NCBI GenBank assembly: GCA_029624675.1
Contig: JARSSP010000051.1
Span: forward strand, 1 to 64,000
Source: Candidatus Contendibacter sp.
GTDB lineage: Bacteria; Pseudomonadota; Gammaproteobacteria; Competibacterales; Competibacteraceae
Reading direction: 5' to 3'
DNA length: 64,000 nt
Positions 57,844-64,000 of this stretch are shown here, in pieces. Each line of letters begins with the position of its first letter. Positions within the stretch are counted from its first letter, which is position 1. Made by a program: the position numbers and the translations under genes. The notes under the pieces were generated by a model. That model was not told the origin of the DNA, made no database searches, and saw nothing but the letters and a program-made list of their open reading frames with translations.

Positions 57844-58959
57844 TCAATATGGCGGCAACAACCGTCGGAAACCGTGCGCCAGCACGATCAGCAGGAAGGC
57901 CAGATTACGCGCCGGAATCGCCGGCCAGAAGTAACGTACTGGCTCGGTGGGCTGACCGCTGGCCGCGACAGTCACCAATCGCTCGGCCAGGACGCGTAGC
58001 AACCCCAGCGAACGCGGCCAATCGGTGATACCTGTCCGCCAGGGTTCCGGAATTCCCGGTTCTCCAACCGTCGCGCCCGCCAACGCGCCAGCAATCGCGC
58101 CGACGGTATCGGTGTCGCCACCGCAATCGAGCACCGTCGACAAGGTTTGCCGGTAATCGCCACCGTGCCGAAACCAGGCATAGGCCGCGATGGGAACGGT
58201 GTGGTAAATGTAGCCCGTCACGCCCTTCCCCAATCCGAGTTGATCCGCCAGTTCCGCGACGGTGCGATTTTCCCGCGCGGCGTGCTCCATTGCGTCCATC
58301 AGGGTTTGCCAATCGCGGTCGTCCGGGCCACAGGCGCGGAGCAGGGTGATGAACGCATCCAGGGAGGGAGATTGGGTCAGTCGGTCGCGCACGATCCAGG
58401 CCGCCAGTTCGGCGATGGCGGTCGCGCCGATCAGGGCTTTTGGGTCGGTGTGGGTGATCCGGGTCGAAGCGGCGACGTAGGCGGCCCGCCGGCTTGGATC
58501 GTGGGCGAAGAACGCGCCGATGATCGCCACCCGCATCGCCGGACCGTTGCCGGCGGACCGGACGCCGCTATGTGCGGGCGAAAAACCCAGAGACAGCTTG
58601 AGAATTGCCCGCAGCGTGGCGAAACCAATGCCGGCGGGCAAGGACAGCAGCCAGCCGCATAAACACCAGCCCAGGCGGCGGGCGAACCGCTCCGGCGAAT
58701 CGGGATGACATAGCAGGCTCTGGGCGACGAAGATCGTATGCTCGGTATCGTCGCTGATCATGCCGCGCCCGAACGCCAGTCGGTGCCGCCAGCCGCTGTT
58801 ATAAAAGCGCCGCGCGCGGCGGCGGGACAAACCCTCGGCCGGCAGACCCAGCGCGTCGCCGACCGCCGTGCCGATCAGCAGGCCGCGTAACCGGAAGGTC
58901 CGTTCGGCGATATCGTGGTTTTCTCCACTGGCGCCGGTGGGCAACACCGCGACCGTCAT
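57844..58959 (-). CDS. ADP-ribosylglycohydrolase family protein
   Basis: A 371-residue DraG/ARH-type hydrolase that removes ADP-ribose from protein or small targets. The metal-binding motifs are [10 protein letters not shown] near residue 70 and the C-terminal [18 protein letters not shown]. The opening [20 protein letters not shown] is typical. The end carries a hydrophobic stretch ([15 protein letters not shown]) that may sit on the membrane. ATG 58959 overlaps the msrA stop by ATGA, so the two are probably coupled. No draT or nif genes are seen, so a role in nitrogenase control is not supported. Confidence 0.88.
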   Translation of the reverse strand: MTVAVLPTGASGENHDIAERTFRLRGLLIGTAVGDALGLPAEGLSRRRARRFYNSGWRHRLAFGRGMISDDTEHTIFVAQSLLCHPDSPERFARRLGWCLCGWLLSLPAGIGFATLRAILKLSLGFSPAHSGVRSAGNGPAMRVAIIGAFFAHDPSRRAAYVAASTRITHTDPKALIGATAIAELAAWIVRDRLTQSPSLDAFITLLRACGPDDRDWQTLMDAMEHAARENRTVAELADQLGLGKGVTGYIYHTVPIAAYAWFRHGGDYRQTLSTVLDCGGDTDTVGAIAGALAGATVGEPGIPEPWRTGITDWPRSLGLLRVLAERLVTVAASGQPTEPVRYFWPAIPARNLAFLLIVLAHGFRRLLPPY

Positions 58960-59603
58960 GCCGCCCATCCCTCGGGGCAAGCCACGCCGGCGCCGCCCAA
59001 CCCGCAGTAACCGCCTGGATTCTTGGCCAAATACTGCTGGTGATAGCCCTCGGCGTAGTAGAACGGCGGCGCGGCGGCGATCTCGGTGGTAATCCGGCCG
59101 TGACCGGCGGTGGTCAACGCCCGTTGATAAGCGTCGCGGCTGGCCAGAGCGGCAATGCGCTGAGCCTTGTCATGGACGTAGATCGCCGAGCGGTACTGGG
59201 TGCCGACATCGTTGCCCTGGCGCATACCCTGGGTGGGATCATGCGCCTCCCAGAAAACCTTGAGCAATCGCTCGTAGGCGACGACGGTAGGATCAAACAC
59301 CACCAAAACCACTTCGGCGTGCCCGGTCAGACCGCCGCACACTTCCTCGTAGGTGGGATTGGGGGTGAAGCCGCCCGCATAACCGACCGCGGTGCTGTAG
59401 ACTCCGGCCTGGGTCCAGAACTTCCGCTCCGCGCCCCAAAAACAGCCGAGTCCGAACAGCGCTTGTTCCAGGCCCACCGGAAACGGTGGTTGGAGGGGGT
59501 GATCGTTGACGTAATGTCGCGCGGGTGCGGGCAACGGCGTGGAACGGCCCGGCGGCGCATCCTCCGGGCGGGGCATCTGAATGGAACGGCGCAACCATGA
59601 CAT
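58956..59603 (-). CDS. msrA: Peptide-methionine (S)-S-oxide reductase A
   Basis: Repairs methionine-S-sulfoxide in oxidised proteins. The 215-residue protein has the active motif [13 protein letters not shown] with the catalytic Cys, [18 protein letters not shown], and [14 protein letters not shown]. The C-terminal [17 protein letters not shown] gives two possible recycling cysteines. The N-terminus has about 45 extra residues before the core, with no clear signal peptide. ATG 59603 suits a GGAG seven bases upstream; the frame is open to 59648. It is first in a two-gene unit with the ADP-ribosylglycohydrolase. Confidence 0.95.
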   Translation of the reverse strand: MSWLRRSIQMPRPEDAPPGRSTPLPAPARHYVNDHPLQPPFPVGLEQALFGLGCFWGAERKFWTQAGVYSTAVGYAGGFTPNPTYEEVCGGLTGHAEVVLVVFDPTVVAYERLLKVFWEAHDPTQGMRQGNDVGTQYRSAIYVHDKAQRIAALASRDAYQRALTTAGHGRITTEIAAAPPFYYAEGYHQQYLAKNPGGYCGLGGAGVACPEGWAA

Positions 59604-59739
59604 CGGCATTCTCCAGGCGCGGGAAACGAGCGGCGAATTTGACCGCATCCCACCTGGCGCGGTTCGCCGATAACGCGACTTGCGGGCGCGAGCGCGGCGG
59701 GTAATGCTATAGGCGAATCCTCAACCCGGAGAAACCGCC

Positions 59740-60054
59740 GTGCTCAAACCCTTGTCCTTGACCCTGTGTTGCGTTGGTCTGCTGCCCCTGGCCACGTTCG
59801 CCGCCAGCTACGACTGCACCCGCGCCAGCACCGCCGCCGAAATCGCGGTATGCGACAACCCCAGCCTCAGTCGCATGGATGAGGATCTGGCGGTGACCTA
59901 TCGTTCCCTGCTCGACCGCTTGCCGCCGCGCCAGGCGGCTCACCTGCGCGATGATCAACGTTCCTGGCTGGTCGCCCGCGACAGTTGCGGGGCGGACGTG
60001 CGTTGCCTGCGCGCCCGCTACCAGGAGCGCATGGCGCGGTTGAGCGAGTATTGA
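59740..60054 (+). CDS. LprI-like (DUF1311) periplasmic protein
   Basis: A 104-residue exported protein with a signal peptide (about 1-21, ending TFAA) and a Cys-containing helical core: YDCTRASTAAEIAVCDNPSLSRMDEDLA and RDDQRSWLVARDSCGADVRCLRARY. This is the LprI N-terminal/DUF1311 pattern, some members of which inhibit lysozyme. Four core Cys can form two disulfides. GTG 59740 with GGAG upstream is the start. Single gene, divergent from msrA. Confidence 0.85.
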   Translation: MLKPLSLTLCCVGLLPLATFAASYDCTRASTAAEIAVCDNPSLSRMDEDLAVTYRSLLDRLPPRQAAHLRDDQRSWLVARDSCGADVRCLRARYQERMARLSEY

Positions 60055-60087
60055 CAGGGGCCGGGGGCGCCGTCACAACGCCCTGCC

Positions 60088-61091
60088 CTACTCCCACCGA
60101 AACAACCAGACCCCCACCGCCATGAAGCCGACGCTCATGGCGCTCAACGCCAGCAGATGGCCCGAGATTGCCGCCAGGCCGGCCCCATCGATCATGATCG
60201 CCCGCGCCGCGTCGATGATGTGCGTCAACGGGGCCAGTTGCGCGCACTGTTGCAGCACCGGATGAACGCCCTCCAGCGAAAACCATACCCCGGATAAAAA
60301 CGTCATCGGCCAACTGAGAACATTCAGGATGCCAGCGGCAACTTCCTCGCTGGTGGTGCGAGCGGCGACGATCAGCCCCAGGCTGATCAGGCTGACCGCC
60401 CCCACCAAAAACACGATGCCCAAATCGAGGTAGGAACCGTGCATCGGGAAACCGATCACCCCGTCGGTTCCGGCGAACACCAGCGCGGTGGTGGCCAGAA
60501 TCAGCCAAAGTCGCGAGATGACCTGGGCCGACAGAAACTCCAGCGGCGTCAACGGCGTGGCTTTCAACCGCTTCAGCATCCCGTTTTTCCGGTAACGGAC
60601 GATGACGTAGCCGACCCCGAACAGGCAACTGAACATCATGTTCATCGCCAGGATGCCCGGCGCGATCCAGTCCACGTAGCGGATGGCCCGCCCGCTCACG
60701 GTCTGTTTGTCGAACGTGGCGGGCACGTCGGAGCCACGTAGCACCCGCTCCAACACATAGCCCTTGGGGGACTCGTCATTGACCCAATAACGCCGCCCGG
60801 CCAAATCGACCAGCATGTCCAGTTGGTGGCGTTCGACCTTGGGCAAGGCGGCGGCCAGGTCGGTGATCGGGATGAACTGGATATGGCGGGTGTTGAGAAA
60901 GGCTTTCCCGCTTCCGCCGCTGGTATCGCCCAATACGCCCACCTTGTAGAGCGCCAACCCCGGCCCGGAAAACGCCACGGCGAAACCGGCAATCAGGGAG
61001 ATGGGAAACAGCAAATTCCAGGTCAGGGTGGAGCGGTCACGCAGGAATTCGCGGTTGCGGGAAACGAAAACGGCCCAGAAACGCTTGAAAT

Positions 61092-61095
<4 letters not shown>
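60088..61095 (-). CDS. ABC-2 type transporter permease
   Basis: A 335-residue permease with a cytoplasmic N-terminus, one membrane helix (about 22-42), a periplasmic region (about 45-170), and five more helices after VDWIAPGILAMNMMFSCLFG. The family string LKATPLTPLEFLSAQVISR is conserved among DrrB/YhhJ-type exporters. ATG 61095 overlaps the stop of the ATPase gene by ATGA, so the two genes are coupled. The substrate (drug, lipid or polysaccharide) is not indicated. Confidence 0.88.
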
Positions 61096-61976
<881 letters not shown>

Positions 61977-62007
61977 GGGATTGGCGCATCCGTATCCGCG
62001 CGGCTGA

Positions 62008-62042
62008 ATGAAAAAGGCGGGTGGCGCCGCGCGTCCCCGCCT
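62008..62042 (-). terminator. Intrinsic terminator of the rpoC operon
   Basis: On the reverse strand AGGCGGG (62042-62036) and CCCGCCT (62021-62015) pair around a 14-base loop, and a T-run follows (complement of AAAAA at 62011-62015). It is 36 bases after the rpoC stop. Confidence 0.75.
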
Positions 62043-62077
62043 CCACCGAACAGAAAGCTCGTTACCCGATCACGCCC

Positions 62078-64000
62078 TCATTCCGTGGCCACCAGATCCT
62101 CGCCATCATCGTTCTTGTCCTCGGCGATGGCCTTGATCTCTGACTCGCTACTCTCGAACAAGTGCCCAGTACCGCCAGCTGGCTGGCTGGGCACCCAGTT
62201 ATGTCGCCGTTGCAGGTGATAGGCCAGGCCGGTACCCGCTGGAATCAGCCGGCCGACGATGACGTTCTCCTTCAAGCCGCGCAGGTCGTCGCGCAGGCCG
62301 CGCACCGCCGCCTCGGTCAGCACCCGGGTGGTTTCCTGGAACGAGGCGGCGGAAATGAACGATTCGGTCGCCAGCGACGCCTTGGTGATGCCCAGCAACA
62401 GCGGTTGCCAGAGCGCCGGCATTCGGCCCTCGGTATGAGCCCGGTCGTTTTCCTCCAACACCCGGGGCCGCTCGACCTGTTCGCCCGGAATGAACGGCGT
62501 ATCGCCCGAGTGGAGAATCTCGACCTTGCGCAACATCTGGCGGATGATTACCTCGATGTGCTTGTCGTTGATCTTCACACCCTGCACCCGGTAGACATCC
62601 TGGATTTCCTTGATCAGATAGGCGGCCAGCTCCTGCACTCCCAGCAACCGCAAGATATCATGTGGGTTGGGCTCGCCGTCGGCGATCACTTCGCCCTGCT
62701 CGACATGCTCGCCGTCGAACACGCCGACATGCCGCCATTTGGGAATCAGTTCCTCGTACAGGATGTCGCCGCCCTTGTCGCGGATCACCAACCGCTGCTT
62801 GCCCTTGGTTTCCTTGCCGAACTCGATGATGCCGGACTTCTCGGCCAGAATCGCCGGTTCCTTGGGTTTACGCGCCTCGAACAGGTCGGCGACCCGTGGC
62901 AGACCGCCGGTGATATCACGGGTCTTGGAGGATTCCTGGGGAATGCGGGCGACAACGTCGCCAACCGCCACTTCGGCGCCGTCGGCCAGACTGACGATGG
63001 CTCCAGCTGGCAGCGGATACTGCGCCAGGGTACTGGTACCGGGGATGAACAGGTCGTTGCCGTATTCATCCGTCAGCCGCACCAGCGGCCGTTTGTCCTT
63101 GCCCAGAGCACCGCGTTGCTTGGGATCCATCACCACCAGGCTGGACAGGCCGGTGATCTCGTCGGCGTGTCGTTGCACGGTGATGCCTTCCTCGAATTCG
63201 GCAAAACGGACGAGCCCCGCGACCTCGGTCACGATCGGATGGGTATACGGATCCCAACGAGCGATGACCTGGCCGGCCTCCACCAGACTGTCGTCCACCG
63301 CCGACAGCTCAGCACCATAGGGGACCTTATAACGCTCCCGCTCGCGGCCTTGATCATCCACCAGGGTAATTTCGCCCGAGCGCGATACCGCCACCCAATG
63401 GCCATCCCGCCGCTGCGCCACTTTCATCCGATGCAGCCGCAGCTTGCCCCGGGATTTGACTTGCACGCTGTTGACCACCGTGGTGCGGGAAGCCGCGCCC
63501 CCAATGTGGAAAGTGCGCATGGTCAATTGAGTGCCCGGTTCGCCGATGGACTGAGCGGCGATCACGCCGACCGCCTCACCGATATTGACTCGGTGACCGC
63601 GCGCCAGGTCGCGACCATAGCAAGCCGCGCAGACTCCGTAACGAGTTCGGCAGGTGATGGCCGAACGCACCAGAATCTGGTCGATATGCAACGCGTCCAA
63701 CTTTGCCACCCACTGCTCGTCCAGCAGGGTGCCGGCGGGGATGGCGACATCGTCGCCGCCCGGCACGAACACATCACGGGCCGCCACCCGACCCAGCACT
63801 CGATCACGCAGCGGTTCCTTGATATCGCCTTCCTCAACCACCGGCGTCATCCACACCCCTTCCTGGGAACCGCAGTCGGGCTCGGTCACCACCATATCCT
63901 GGGCCACGTCCACCAACCGCCGGGTCAGATAACCCGAATTGGCGGTCTTGAGCGCGGTATCGGCCAACCCCTTGCGGGCACCGTGCGTGGAGATGAAATA
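62078..64000 (-). CDS. rpoC: RNA polymerase subunit beta' (C-terminal part, cut by window edge)
   Basis: The last 640 residues of beta', in frame to the right edge. It starts with [31 protein letters not shown], the trigger-loop region, followed by the second zinc site [16 protein letters not shown] and the block [27 protein letters not shown]. The C-terminal part includes the jaw ([25 protein letters not shown]) and ends [23 protein letters not shown], a conserved gammaproteobacterial end. The gene is complete at its 3' end and is followed by a terminator. Upstream rpoB is outside the window. Confidence 0.97.
   Translation of the reverse strand, partial: YFISTHGARKGLADTALKTANSGYLTRRLVDVAQDMVVTEPDCGSQEGVWMTPVVEEGDIKEPLRDRVLGRVAARDVFVPGGDDVAIPAGTLLDEQWVAKLDALHIDQILVRSAITCRTRYGVCAACYGRDLARGHRVNIGEAVGVIAAQSIGEPGTQLTMRTFHIGGAASRTTVVNSVQVKSRGKLRLHRMKVAQRRDGHWVAVSRSGEITLVDDQGRERERYKVPYGAELSAVDDSLVEAGQVIARWDPYTHPIVTEVAGLVRFAEFEEGITVQRHADEITGLSSLVVMDPKQRGALGKDKRPLVRLTDEYGNDLFIPGTSTLAQYPLPAGAIVSLADGAEVAVGDVVARIPQESSKTRDITGGLPRVADLFEARKPKEPAILAEKSGIIEFGKETKGKQRLVIRDKGGDILYEELIPKWRHVGVFDGEHVEQGEVIADGEPNPHDILRLLGVQELAAYLIKEIQDVYRVQGVKINDKHIEVIIRQMLRKVEILHSGDTPFIPGEQVERPRVLEENDRAHTEGRMPALWQPLLLGITKASLATESFISAASFQETTRVLTEAAVRGLRDDLRGLKENVIVGRLIPAGTGLAYHLQRRHNWVPSQPAGGTGHLFESSESEIKAIAEDKNDDGEDLVATE

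Overview
The window is a G+C-rich (roughly 60-65% by eye), gene-dense bacterial chromosome segment. Housekeeping proteins (AcnB, Ffh, RsmG, the atpIBEFHAGDC order, GlmU, GltX, RF2 with its recoding site, UbiB-like kinase, RpoC) look gammaproteobacterial. The copper-type MbnP/MbnH pair, the cobalamin genes, the family-57 glycosidase and an Uma2 endonuclease point to an environmental lineage rather than an enteric. Placement near Competibacteraceae or the purple sulfur bacteria is a guess from gene content, not a result.

Layout. 1-7.7 kb: end of an unknown gene, acnB, an Uma2 endonuclease, pyk (reverse) and a GH57 enzyme. 7.8-10.7 kb: an accessory block with a retropepsin-like protein, a serine-hydrolase-like protein, a Tae4-type peptidoglycan amidase (type VI secretion effector family) and a small exported protein directly behind it, the likely immunity protein. 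10.7-15.7 kb: cobK, ffh, cbiD, a DUF2061 gene and cobB. 15.7-22.3 kb: a REP-like inverted repeat, an SH3/coiled-coil protein, an EF-G paralogue with a DUF1015 gene, a membrane-anchored protein, a decayed IS5-type element and a short, probably truncated secreted peptide gene. 22.5-32 kb: rsmG-parA-parB, then the complete ATP synthase operon with a promoter before it and a clear intrinsic terminator behind it. 32-38 kb: glmU, gltX, prfB (programmed +1 frameshift), an ABC-F ATPase. 38.2-41 kb: an island of defence and mobile-element debris with an AbiEii-type toxin plus XRE antitoxin under an operator-flanked promoter, IS3 and IS630 fragments, and an orphan BrnA antitoxin beside a broken brnT. 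41-45.5 kb: moeB, DUF1028, an SPFH protein and a two-domain SagB-type oxidoreductase. 45.5-48.8 kb: a five-gene reverse operon MbnP-MbnH-Gly-rich protein-DUF4189 lipoprotein-PCuAC protein, very likely for periplasmic copper. 49-62 kb: CBS protein, UbiB-like kinase, an ExeA-like ATPase fused to FHA domains, a PmtA-like methyltransferase, pta, an ADP-ribosylglycohydrolase with msrA, a LprI-like protein and an ABC-2 exporter. 62-64 kb: the 3' part of rpoC, which runs off the right edge.

The best candidates for a little-described system are the Tae4 neighbourhood (a second putative enzyme in front of the amidase and an immunity protein I do not recognise) and the MbnP/MbnH copper operon, whose PCuAC member has lost most of the expected copper ligands and which carries a 19-bp palindrome upstream. 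No rRNA, tRNA or CRISPR array was seen. All family assignments are from reading the sequence and from memory of the families; no search was run.
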